Shown piece after piece: positions 39,126-47,381 of a stretch of DNA of 64,000 nucleotides; position 1 is the stretch's first letter; every line of letters starts with the position of its first letter. Where the stretch lies: positions 1 to 64,000 of the forward strand of contig JAAAOM010000007.1 of assembly GCA_009908855.1 (NCBI GenBank). The letters run 5' to 3'. This stretch comes from Bacteroidota bacterium (GTDB lineage: Bacteria > Bacteroidota > Bacteroidia > Bacteroidales > JAAAOM01). The notes under the pieces were generated by a model. The model worked only from the letters and a program-made list of their open reading frames with translations. It did no database searches and was not told where the DNA came from. Both the position numbers and the translations under genes were made by a program.

Positions 39126-41524
39126 TCGAGAATAAAGAACATATCATAAACGAATCAGACAGCTTTGATTTTAAAAGATTGTTTCATCAGATCGTAAAAA
39201 ACTGGTACTTTTTTGTCGTATCCGTATTTCTCGGGCTAATTGCAGCCTATCTGGTTATTCAGTATTCATCGCCCAAATATCAGGTATCTGCCAATATATT
39301 GGTACAGGATGAGCAAAACCCGGTGCAGCGTGAATTGCTTGAGATGAGCAATTTAACATCAGGTTCCGGCAAGGTTGACAATGAGCTGGGCATTTTAAAA
39401 TCCCGTTCGTTAATGAAACATACCATTGAACGTATGGATTATGATGTGTTTTATTACAAAAACACCCGTTTTGGATACCGGGAAATATACCGCGATGCAC
39501 CATTTGAAATCGACCTTGTGAAATTGAATCATTATGTGGTTAATACCAAATGTAATTTGCACTATTTAAGTCCTAATCAAGTGCTCCTTCAAGCCAGTGT
39601 TAAAAAAGCGCTTGTTTTTTCCCCCATGGTTGAACGTATTGTTGAACAAACAGAGGATTATAAGTATATCGATACGGTGAACGTGGGTGATACCGTTGCA
39701 GGTACGTTTGGCACATTTATCATTCAACCCAATTTATTCAATTTCATGCCCGAAAAGCTGAAACAGCAATATGCTTTTCAGTTTAATACCGATAATTATT
39801 TAAAAGGTACATTTAACCAGTTGTCTTTTAGTCCGAAACAAAATTCATCCATTATAACAGCCCGTTTGGCAGGCGAAAACCCCGAGAGGCTGGTGGAGTT
39901 TTTAAATACCTATTTGCAATTATATCTGCAAAAAGGCGTGCAGAAAAAAAACAGGGTGGCCCATGCTACCATTCAGTTTATTAACGAACAACTGGAGCAG
40001 GTATCCGATTCATTATCCATTTCTGAAGATGAGCTGGAAGCATTTCAGAGTGAAAACAAGTTACTGAATATCGATTTTCAGGCCCAGCAGATGTATGGAA
40101 ATATAGAAAGCCTGCACCAGGAAAAGCAAAAGATAAACCTGAGGCTTGAATATTACAGTTACCTGAAAAAATATATCCAGAACAATGAAACACCCAAAGA
40201 TGTGGTTGCGCCTTCATCTATGAATTTTCATGAACCTTTATTATCATCGCTCATTTTGCAGTTAACCGAATTATCTGCCGAACGCAAGGAGATGATGTAT
40301 AATACCAAAAAAACCAATCCTTATCTGGCCACCATCAATCGTAAGATTGAAGATGTTAAACATGCGTTGATTGAAAATCTCGAAAGTTCAATACAAACAT
40401 CATCCATGACCCTGGAACAAATTAATACACAAATAGCCCAAACCAGTAGCGAGTTTACCGAATTACCCAGTGAACAACGGCGCTTGTTGTCTATGAAAAG
40501 AGATTTTGAGTTGAATAACGAGCTTTATAATTTTCTGCTAAAAAAGCGTTCTGAAATGCAAATTGCCAGGGCATCCAATCTGCCATCCAACGAAATAATT
40601 GATAATGCTTCATTGGATGCGGTCATTAAAATAGCTCCGAATACCAGACAAATTTATATGGTCGCGCTAGTGCTTGCTTTGTTCCTGCCCGGAGCCATCA
40701 TATATTTACGGGATGTCCTTAATAATAAAATTAGCGAAAGAGATGACATTAGCAAGATTACCAATTATCCTGTCATTGGCCAGATATTTCATCATAAACT
40801 ACAGACCGAAAATATTTTTAAAGATCAACCTACCTCGCAGATAACAGATTCGTTTCGCTCCATCCGCACGAATTTTCAGTTTTTCGAAAAGAAAAACAAA
40901 GCCAATATTATTCAAATAACATCATCACTTACCAAAGAAGGCAAAAGTTTTGTTTCCTTAAATTTAGCCCAGGCCTTTGCTACCAATAAACGAAAAACCA
41001 TTTTACTTGATTTTGACCTGCGCAAAGCCAGAATAAAGGATTATGCCGATTTGAAATCAAATAAAGGATTAAGTTTGTTTTTAAGTGAACATGGCCAGGT
41101 GAGGGATATGATTGAGAAAACCGACAATCCTTACCTGGATATAATTCCTGCCGGGCCCATACCACCCAATCCAACAGAGTTGGTGGAAAGTGATAAAACA
41201 GCCGAGCTGATGGAATATTTACGTCAGCATTATCAATATATCTTTTTGGACACCCCGCCAATCAGTTCCATTTCTGATGCGTACATATTAACGAAATATG
41301 CCGATATAAATTTATTTGTGGTGCGCAATAATTATACACCCAAAAAATTGTTTGAGTCGGTTATTAGAGATATCGAACTCAGAAAAATACCGGTTCACTT
41401 AATTATTAATGATATACAGATACAAAGCGGTCGTTATTACGGATATTATCGTCCATATCGCTACGAAGCCAAACCTAAGTCCTTCACCCAAAATGTAAAA
41501 AATGTTATATTCAGCAATAACTAA
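39122..41524 (+). CDS. Wzc-type polysaccharide co-polymerase and tyrosine autokinase
   Basis: 800 residues from a TTG start at 39122, which overlaps the previous stop; no ATG occurs until after the first membrane helix, so TTG is needed. Wzz domain: membrane helix near 28-48, long periplasmic coiled coil (about 260-480), second helix near 510-528. The cytosolic BY-kinase has a P-loop in TSSLTKEGKSFVSLN (about 602-616), Walker A' LLDFDLRKARI and Walker B YIFLDTPP. The C-terminus is Tyr-rich (SGRYYGYYRPYRYEAK), the autophosphorylated cluster. Controls polymer length and export with the adjacent lipoprotein. Walker A' has Phe where Ala is usual. No polymerase, flippase or further glycosyltransferases adjoin. 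Confidence 0.93.
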   Translation: MIENKEHIINESDSFDFKRLFHQIVKNWYFFVVSVFLGLIAAYLVIQYSSPKYQVSANILVQDEQNPVQRELLEMSNLTSGSGKVDNELGILKSRSLMKHTIERMDYDVFYYKNTRFGYREIYRDAPFEIDLVKLNHYVVNTKCNLHYLSPNQVLLQASVKKALVFSPMVERIVEQTEDYKYIDTVNVGDTVAGTFGTFIIQPNLFNFMPEKLKQQYAFQFNTDNYLKGTFNQLSFSPKQNSSIITARLAGENPERLVEFLNTYLQLYLQKGVQKKNRVAHATIQFINEQLEQVSDSLSISEDELEAFQSENKLLNIDFQAQQMYGNIESLHQEKQKINLRLEYYSYLKKYIQNNETPKDVVAPSSMNFHEPLLSSLILQLTELSAERKEMMYNTKKTNPYLATINRKIEDVKHALIENLESSIQTSSMTLEQINTQIAQTSSEFTELPSEQRRLLSMKRDFELNNELYNFLLKKRSEMQIARASNLPSNEIIDNASLDAVIKIAPNTRQIYMVALVLALFLPGAIIYLRDVLNNKISERDDISKITNYPVIGQIFHHKLQTENIFKDQPTSQITDSFRSIRTNFQFFEKKNKANIIQITSSLTKEGKSFVSLNLAQAFATNKRKTILLDFDLRKARIKDYADLKSNKGLSLFLSEHGQVRDMIEKTDNPYLDIIPAGPIPPNPTELVESDKTAELMEYLRQHYQYIFLDTPPISSISDAYILTKYADINLFVVRNNYTPKKLFESVIRDIELRKIPVHLIINDIQIQSGRYYGYYRPYRYEAKPKSFTQNVKNVIFSNN

Positions 41525-41540
41525 TGCTGTTCATGGAATG

Positions 41541-41999
41541 TCATAACTCCTTAAAATCTGGAATGGCCTTGAGATAACTTACCTTGTGCGCGGCAAAATC
41601 AGCATAACAGCAATAATGATTCAGTCCGTTTGAGACCAATAAATACTTCACCTTAAAATGGAAATTATATTGAATAATCTGGTCGAAAGTTTTTTGACTG
41701 ACCGATACCTCCGGCGCTTTACATTCGGCCAATAAAACAGCCTCTTTTTGATGATTAAAACAAACAATATCGCTGCGTTTAACACGGGTATTCACTTTTA
41801 GTTGATACTCCAGGGCAATCAATCCCTGCGGAAAATTTTTGTCCTGCATTAAATAACAAGCCAGGTGTTGACGCACCCATTCTTCAGGCGTGAGGGCAAC
41901 CCATTTCTTTCTGAATTCGTCGAAAATAAGATCACTGGCAGCACTGGATTTTATTTTAAAATCATAAACCGGGAAATTTAAATTGGTCATAATTTCCAT
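41541..41999 (-). CDS. Stand-alone HsdR N-terminal-like nuclease domain protein
   Basis: 152 residues (start at 41999, or at an in-frame ATG at 41990, which suits the -7 box at 42013-42020 better). Resembles the type I restriction HsdR N-terminal domain family (HSDR_N_2). It has a PD-(D/E)xK-like arrangement: Asp in KRSDIVCF, then Glu and Lys in LLAECKAP, with a following Gln/Tyr pair (FDQIIQYNFHF). A complete helicase, HsdM or HsdS is absent, so this is not a restriction system. Divergent from amn with only 41 bp between. From memory, Bacteroidota genomes often place this gene beside holA, suggesting a housekeeping DNA role rather than defence. Confidence 0.82.
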   Translation of the reverse strand: MEIMTNLNFPVYDFKIKSSAASDLIFDEFRKKWVALTPEEWVRQHLACYLMQDKNFPQGLIALEYQLKVNTRVKRSDIVCFNHQKEAVLLAECKAPEVSVSQKTFDQIIQYNFHFKVKYLLVSNGLNHYCCYADFAAHKVSYLKAIPDFKEL

Positions 42000-42012
42000 A
42001 TATTTATCTTAG

Positions 42013-42020
42013 CAAAGATA
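42013..42020 (-). promoter_or_regulatory. -7 box for the HsdR-N-like gene
   Basis: TATCTTTG on the - strand, a perfect TAnnTTTG match in the 41-bp divergent spacer. No TTG is seen at the expected -33 distance, which would fall inside amn. Confidence 0.4.
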
Positions 42021-42040
42021 TTCAGAACTACATAAAAATT

Positions 42041-42814
42041 GTGAAATCGAAAACGGACATAGTAAAAGATTGGTTGCCTCGGTATACGCATAATCCGTTG
42101 GATAAATTTGGTGAATACATCCTGCTCACCAATTTTAACGACTACCTGGAGAAGTTTGCCGAGTGGAATGAGGTGGAAATTATTGAACGTAAAGCCAATA
42201 TGCCCTGTGCAACAGCCAAGGGTATAACCATGATCAATTTTGGGATGGGTAGTGCCAATGCCGCAACTATTATGGACTTGTTAACAGCCATTATGCCCAA
42301 GGCTGTTTTATTCCTCGGGAAATGCGGAGGCCTGAAAAGAAAAAACAACCTGGGCGACCTTATTTTGCCGATTGCCGCTATAAGAAACGACGGAACCTCC
42401 AACGATTATCTGCCCCCTGAAGTGCCGGCATTACCCGCATTTAACCTGCAAAGGGCCGTATCATCAACCATCCGTAATTTTGGTCATGATTACTGGACCG
42501 GGACCGTTTTTACTACCAATAGGCGGGTATGGGAGCATGATGATCAATTCAAAGAGTATCTTTATACTACCCGGGCCATGGCCATTGATATGGAAACGGC
42601 TACCTTGTTCACAGTGGGGTTTGCCAACGAAATTCCTTGTGGTGCATTGCTATTGGTGTCCGATCAACCCATGATATCAACCGGCATTAAAACGGCTGAG
42701 AGCGATCAGGCCGTGACATTAAAATTCCGGGATGCCCATTTAAAAATTGGCATCTATTCCCTGATAGAATTGCTGAATAACGGAAAATCCGTTAAACATT
42801 TACGATTTGCATAA
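42041..42814 (+). CDS. amn: AMP nucleosidase
   Basis: 257 residues, the short form without the long N-terminal domain of the E. coli enzyme. Cleaves AMP to adenine and ribose 5-phosphate. Purine phosphorylase fold: MINFGMGSANAATIMDLL (about 67-84), LGKCGGLKRKNNLGDLILP (about 93-111), and the substrate-binding MAIDMETATLFTVGFA near 186-201. GTG start at 42041; no ATG is available upstream of the fold. Overlaps the extended frame of holA by a few bases, so the amn-holA pair is probably coupled. Confidence 0.93.
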   Translation: MKSKTDIVKDWLPRYTHNPLDKFGEYILLTNFNDYLEKFAEWNEVEIIERKANMPCATAKGITMINFGMGSANAATIMDLLTAIMPKAVLFLGKCGGLKRKNNLGDLILPIAAIRNDGTSNDYLPPEVPALPAFNLQRAVSSTIRNFGHDYWTGTVFTTNRRVWEHDDQFKEYLYTTRAMAIDMETATLFTVGFANEIPCGALLLVSDQPMISTGIKTAESDQAVTLKFRDAHLKIGIYSLIELLNNGKSVKHLRFA

Positions 42815-42824
42815 GTATTTTTAT

Positions 42825-43826
42825 ATGAACGCACATGACATACTGGCTGACCTGAAGAATAAAAAATACCGCTCCATTTACTTTTTAACGGGCGAGGAGC
42901 CATATTTTATTGACCTTATTGCCAATTATATTCTTGAAAATGTATTAAGCGAATCCGAAAAGTCCTTCAATCAAACCGTTTTATATGGTAAGGACACAGA
43001 TGCTGTTACGGTTGTAAATGCGGCACGCAGGTTTCCAATGATGGCTGAATATCAGGTAGTAATGGTTAAAGAGGCACAAAATTTAAAAAACATCGATGAG
43101 CTGATACATTACACCGAGAAACCATTGAAAAGCACCATCCTGGTTATCAATCACAAATACAAAAAACTTGATAAACGCAAAAAACTGTATAAATCCATTC
43201 AGCAAAACGGTGTTTTATTTGAATCGAATAAATTATACGAAGACAAAGTTCCGGCCTGGATCGACACATTTCTCAAATCCAAAGGCTATACCATTGAACC
43301 CAAAGCAGGTTTGTTGCTGGTTGAATTTCTGGGAAATGATCTCGGAAAAATTGCCAATGAATTAGAAAAGCTCATCATTACCATTCCACCTGAAGTTAAA
43401 AAAATCACACCCCTGCATATCGAGCAGAATATTGGTATTAGTAAGGATTACAATAATCTGGAGCTACAAAAGGCCATGACTGAAAACAATTGGTTGAAAG
43501 CCTGTCAGATTGTGGATTACTTTAGCAAAAACACAAAAAACAATCCTTTTATTCTAACAGTAACTTCGCTGTATTTCTATTTCAGCAAAATATTGCTTTA
43601 TCATTTCACAGCTGATAAATCACCCCGAAATATTGCGGCAGTGTTAAAAATAAACCCTTATTTTGTGAATGATTATAAAAAAGCAGCACAGCGATATATC
43701 CCCAAAAAAGCAGTGCAGGTGATATCGCTGTTGCGGGAATATGATTTGAAATCAAAAGGTGTGGGCAATACCTCTACACCCGATGGTGATTTGCTTAAAG
43801 AGTTAATTTACAAAATAATGCATTAA
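42825..43826 (+). CDS. holA: DNA polymerase III subunit delta
   Basis: 333 residues from the ATG at 42825 (an upstream in-frame TTG at 42807 overlaps amn). It is the clamp-loader subunit that opens the beta sliding clamp. N-terminal AAA-like domain: YFLTGEEPYFIDLIANYI and AARRFPMMAEYQVVMVKEAQ; then the C-terminal collar part with LVEFLGNDLGKIANELEKL, characteristic of HolA. 10 bp after amn, 3 bp before the rhomboid gene. Confidence 0.93.
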   Translation: MNAHDILADLKNKKYRSIYFLTGEEPYFIDLIANYILENVLSESEKSFNQTVLYGKDTDAVTVVNAARRFPMMAEYQVVMVKEAQNLKNIDELIHYTEKPLKSTILVINHKYKKLDKRKKLYKSIQQNGVLFESNKLYEDKVPAWIDTFLKSKGYTIEPKAGLLLVEFLGNDLGKIANELEKLIITIPPEVKKITPLHIEQNIGISKDYNNLELQKAMTENNWLKACQIVDYFSKNTKNNPFILTVTSLYFYFSKILLYHFTADKSPRNIAAVLKINPYFVNDYKKAAQRYIPKKAVQVISLLREYDLKSKGVGNTSTPDGDLLKELIYKIMH

Positions 43827-43829
43827 TAT

Positions 43830-44450
43830 ATGATAACAGTTGTTTTGTGTGTGGTCATTGCCATAGTCTCCATAGCGGCATTTAATAATAGCGGGTTGTT
43901 TAATAAATTGCAGTTTAATGCTTATCAGGTATACCATCGAAAAGAATATTACCGGCTTCTTTCGCATGCCTTTGTACATGGCGGCTGGTTGCATTTATTC
44001 ATCAATGTATTTGTGTTTTTTATTTTTGGCCGCAATGTGGAGTCATTACTGAATTCGCTGGCAAATGAGGGAATCATACAATTGCCATTGGTATGGTACA
44101 TAGTTTTTTTTCTGCTTTCGGCTTTGTTTTCCACTTCCATCAGTATTTTTAAATACAAGGATGATGTATATTACAATGCCGTTGGTGCTTCCGGTGCTGT
44201 GTCAGCTGTGTTGTTTTTCTGGATATTCTTTAATCCCTGGGAGAAACTTTATTTATATGGTGTGTTGCCCATTCCTGCCATTATTTTTGCCGTGGCATAT
44301 ATAATCTACTCGCAATACATGAGCAAACGAAACCAGGACAATATTGGCCACGATGCCCATCTACTGGGTGCCGTTTTTGGATTTGTTTTTCCGCTTTTCA
44401 TTAACTTAAAATTCATTAATATTTTCTTGTCTCAAATATTAAATTTCTGA
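43830..44450 (+). CDS. Rhomboid-family intramembrane serine protease
   Basis: 206 residues with about six membrane helices. Catalytic dyad visible: Ser121 in VGASGAVSA and His177 in DAHLLGAVFG. The first-loop HAFVHGGWLHLFINVFVFF carries the conserved helix-2 His-x-x-x-Asn pattern. Cleaves membrane proteins within or near the bilayer; the substrate is unknown. Lies 3 bp after holA and 3 bp before the HAD phosphatase gene, so it is in the same operon. Confidence 0.93.
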   Translation: MITVVLCVVIAIVSIAAFNNSGLFNKLQFNAYQVYHRKEYYRLLSHAFVHGGWLHLFINVFVFFIFGRNVESLLNSLANEGIIQLPLVWYIVFFLLSALFSTSISIFKYKDDVYYNAVGASGAVSAVLFFWIFFNPWEKLYLYGVLPIPAIIFAVAYIIYSQYMSKRNQDNIGHDAHLLGAVFGFVFPLFINLKFINIFLSQILNF

Positions 44451-44453
44451 CAC

Positions 44454-44954
44454 ATGGCTCAACCAATGAAAAAAGCCATTTTTTTGGATCGCGATGGTGT
44501 TGTTAATTGTAATAGTTCGCACTACTATGTATATAAAGAGGATGATTTTATAATCAACGAAGGACTTATGGAGTTTATGCGGCAGGGTACGGATATGGGA
44601 TATATATTTATTGTGATCTCTAACCAAAGCGGGATAGCCAAAGGATTATATACTAAAAATGATGTGGACACACTTCATGATTGGTTTAACGAAAAGCTCC
44701 GTGAAAACGGGTTGTGGATAGCTGAATTTTACTATTGTGTTCATCATCCTGATTATGGAGCGTGTTTATGCAGAAAGCCCGGTTCATTGCTCATTGAAAA
44801 AGCGTTGGCACGGTTTAACATCGATCCCCTACTATCGGTTCTTTTCGGAGACCAGGAAAGGGATGTGCAAGCTGCCCATAAAGTCGGTGTGCGCGGTGTA
44901 AAAATCGATGCCAATGAGAATTTAATGAATTACCTGAATCTGATCAAACCATAG
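44454..44954 (+). CDS. HAD-IIIA phosphatase, GmhB-like (heptose bisphosphatase or histidinol-phosphatase type)
   Basis: 166 residues. Motif I is FLDRDGVVN (nucleophile and acid Asp), motif II ISNQSGIAKG, motif III Lys in CRKPG and the acidic motif GDQERD. A zinc-binding loop YYCVHHPDYGACLC (Cys-x-His ... Cys-x-Cys) fits the GmhB/HisB-N class. In LPS synthesis GmhB removes the C7 phosphate of heptose 1,7-bisphosphate; no other heptose or histidine genes are nearby to settle the substrate. Confidence 0.86.
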   Translation: MAQPMKKAIFLDRDGVVNCNSSHYYVYKEDDFIINEGLMEFMRQGTDMGYIFIVISNQSGIAKGLYTKNDVDTLHDWFNEKLRENGLWIAEFYYCVHHPDYGACLCRKPGSLLIEKALARFNIDPLLSVLFGDQERDVQAAHKVGVRGVKIDANENLMNYLNLIKP

Positions 44955-44957
44955 CAA

Positions 44958-45812
44958 ATGCCCGTAACCAAAGACCAGTATGTATGCCTGAACGGCCTGT
45001 ACATGATCAGCGATGGCCATTCCTTTTATACCGGTAACCGGGCTTTTTTGTATGGCGATGGCTTTTTTGAAACCATCTTTGCAACAGGCTCCCGTATACC
45101 TTTTTTCGATCTACATTTTGAACGCATCACCAAAGCCATACAGCAGTACAATTTTATTCCGGATCCTTCTTTCAACAAAGAAAAATTACGGCAGGACATA
45201 GAAGGCCTTATCCATCGAAATAAATCGTATACTGCCACACGAATTCGTATAACTTTTTTCAGGAATGAAGGCGGCCTTTTTACACCCACCGACAACCATT
45301 TCTCCTGGTTTATCAATAGTGAACGATTGCCGACTGATGGCTTTGAATTGAATAAACAGGGATTAAAGATTGATGTATACCCTGACCTGAAAAAAAACAC
45401 CGATCCTTTCTCAGCTTTTAAAAATATCAGTGCGCAGTTGTATGTGCAGGCCGGACTGTATAAACATAAAAACCTGCTGGATGAATGCATTATTCTTAAT
45501 AACAGACATGAAGTTTGCGAAAGCATCAGTTCCAATATTTTTTTGGTGTATCAGAAAAAAGTATTTACACCCGCCCTTTCTACCGGATGTGTTGACGGGG
45601 TCATGCGCAAAACGGTGACAGGTATTTTAAAAAACCAGGGTTATACAATAAAAGAGGGCGTTTTTGATATTGATGCGCTTCGGGAGGCAGAAGAAATTTT
45701 TCTTACCAACGCCATAAACGGTGTACGCTGGGTTGGCGCTTTCAGGAACAAACGCTTTTACAATTTTGTTGCAAAAGCATTAATCAAAGAGCTAAACAAC
45801 ATGATACAATAA
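44958..45812 (+). CDS. PLP-dependent class IV aminotransferase (aminodeoxychorismate lyase/BCAT family)
   Basis: 284 residues. Fold-type IV features: the PLP Lys155 in SAFKNISAQLYVQA, the DECIILNNRHEVCESISSNIF block, and the phosphate-binding AEEIFLTNAINGVRWV. Members are branched-chain aminotransferases, D-amino acid aminotransferases or 4-amino-4-deoxychorismate lyases (PabC). The length and lack of BCAT-specific blocks favour PabC, a folate enzyme, but this is inference. Begins 3 bp after the phosphatase gene; last gene of the amn-holA operon. Confidence 0.85.
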   Translation: MPVTKDQYVCLNGLYMISDGHSFYTGNRAFLYGDGFFETIFATGSRIPFFDLHFERITKAIQQYNFIPDPSFNKEKLRQDIEGLIHRNKSYTATRIRITFFRNEGGLFTPTDNHFSWFINSERLPTDGFELNKQGLKIDVYPDLKKNTDPFSAFKNISAQLYVQAGLYKHKNLLDECIILNNRHEVCESISSNIFLVYQKKVFTPALSTGCVDGVMRKTVTGILKNQGYTIKEGVFDIDALREAEEIFLTNAINGVRWVGAFRNKRFYNFVAKALIKELNNMIQ

Positions 45813-46202
45813 AAACCGCCGGTTCGGGCTTGCAGCTCAGACTCCTCCTTTCTAAACGATCACAATAAAACATATATTTGGGTTGATAACCATTTCAAGG
45901 ATAAGACCCTGCAATCAGCCGTTACCTGTTGGGTGCAATAGGTGTTCAATAAGGCATAAGTTTTCTAACCTTGAAACAAGGGGTTATAATCGTCTGCGTA
46001 TGAGGCTTCGACTACGCTCAGCCTGACCGCACATTAAGTTAAACCTGACCGGGTATTTTGTAAAAAAGGAATGTAATAATACATGCTCAAATAGGATCAT
46101 AAGGGGAAATAGTTACCAATTCCTCTAAAAGTAGCATGAATTGAGATAAATAAAATTATAGGAAAAAGCATTGAATAGCATAAATAGTTACCATCCTGTT
46201 TT
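45813..46202. other. 390-bp intergenic region with repeat elements, no gene seen
   Basis: Lies between the class IV aminotransferase (+) and the T9SS cassette (-), which converge. No ORF with coding character, no tRNA fold. It contains a REP-like palindrome (46003-46028) and a 12-bp direct repeat AAATAGTTACCA at 46107-46118 and 46182-46193. No T-run hairpin qualifies as a terminator. Confidence 0.6.
46003..46028. repeat. REP-like palindrome, copy 1
   Basis: Stem AGGCT (46003-46007) / AGCCT (46020-46024) around TCGACTACGCTC, followed by GACC. Shares the core CTTCGACT...CTCAG..TGAC with the element at 62187-62208 read on the other strand; stem bases differ in a compensating way between the copies. 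Confidence 0.55.
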
Positions 46203-47339
46203 TTAATACACCAAACTCACTGAACCGGCCACCGGTTCTTCCTGATCGGGTGTATTCAGGTCAATAACATAATAATAGCTATCGGCAGGTAATAATTTGC
46301 CTTTATAGGTACCATCCCAAAAATCGGAAGTTGCATCATTGGTACTGAATACCATACGTCCCCAACGGTCAAATATTTCCAGGCGTGCACCGGGGAACTG
46401 TTCCAGCTCTTCAATAACCCAGCCGCCTTTTTCATTTTCCGGTGAGAAGGCATTGGGTATATTTTCAAGGATTTCCATTACATTACAGGCCAGTATTACA
46501 ATGGTATCACTGTATTCGCAGCCGTAAAAGTCGGTTACGTCTACCCATATAGTTCGGGATGAATCCTTTTTGGTAATGGCATCAACCTGTATCTGGTCAC
46601 TCATATCACCGGTAGACCAGTCATAGATGGCATAGTCGCCCGGATAAAGGTATCGCGGGTCTTTGTCGCAGATTTTTATCTGATCTTCCATGTTGATCCT
46701 GTTCAAAGGATATTTCATAACCATGGCGGTATCAGATTCAATACAACGTACTCCCGGTCGCTCATAAACGGCCCTGAAAGCCAGTCGGTCTGTTCTTAGC
46801 TGATCGAGTGTATCGTTATTGCTCACTTCAAGATCAATATTATCGCCAATTTGATCATTTTGTCCAACCTGTATCCATTCATAGGACAGCGGTTTGTTGT
46901 TATCGAACCGGATTACCGGACTCATAATGCGATGATCACCAAAGCATAAACCAATCTCGTTATCTTCGAAGGTCACTTCCAATGGTTCAACATCAATTGT
47001 TGCCGATACCGGTGCACCATTACAGTCAAACTCTGTAAATTCCTGCACCTGAAGGGTATATTCTCCGGGTTCACACGGATAATCAATTTCCAGCGAATCG
47101 GTGGTGGAAGTACTTAATATTTGGTTGTTGTTCGGGCCGTATAGAGTCCATTGGAATACAGAACCTTCCAGGCCGGTAACTCCATATTTAATCCGACTAC
47201 CGGCACTCACAATCGTGCCATCGGCTAACGATTGTGAGTATCCTGTAGTGGTAATGAGTAATAATACCAGGTAGATTACATTATGCATAATATGTAAAAC
47301 GCTGTTTTTCATGTTATTTTTTTTTCTACCAGGCATCAT
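46203..47339 (-). CDS. T9SS-secreted protein with type-B (gliding-motility-type) C-terminal sorting domain
   Basis: 378 residues. Signal peptide near residues 10-36 (VLHIMHNVIYLVLLLITTT, ending GYSQ). One PKD/Ig-like region starting VSAGSRIKYGVTGLEG resembles the N-termini of the two upstream genes. Residues about 290-378 are the type-B sorting domain: IPNAFSPENEKGG, LEIFDRWGRMVF, DFWDGTYKGKLLPADSYYYVI, ending in SVSLVY. In known T9SS clients this domain targets the protein across the outer membrane. Last gene of a three-gene - strand operon; 42 bp after the preceding gene. Function beyond secretion unknown. Confidence 0.88.
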   Translation of the reverse strand: MMPGRKKNNMKNSVLHIMHNVIYLVLLLITTTGYSQSLADGTIVSAGSRIKYGVTGLEGSVFQWTLYGPNNNQILSTSTTDSLEIDYPCEPGEYTLQVQEFTEFDCNGAPVSATIDVEPLEVTFEDNEIGLCFGDHRIMSPVIRFDNNKPLSYEWIQVGQNDQIGDNIDLEVSNNDTLDQLRTDRLAFRAVYERPGVRCIESDTAMVMKYPLNRINMEDQIKICDKDPRYLYPGDYAIYDWSTGDMSDQIQVDAITKKDSSRTIWVDVTDFYGCEYSDTIVILACNVMEILENIPNAFSPENEKGGWVIEELEQFPGARLEIFDRWGRMVFSTNDATSDFWDGTYKGKLLPADSYYYVIDLNTPDQEEPVAGSVSLVY

Positions 47340-47381
47340 TTGTATAATATAAAGTTACAACTGCAAATCAACATCTATCTA

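Noticed and set aside
41541..41999. Restriction-modification or defence system
   Set aside because: Only an isolated HsdR-N-like domain; no methyltransferase, specificity or helicase gene nearby.
45813..46202. Possible tRNA or small RNA in the long intergenic region
   Set aside because: No cloverleaf, no GGTTCRA arm in the right context; only palindromes and a 12-bp direct repeat.
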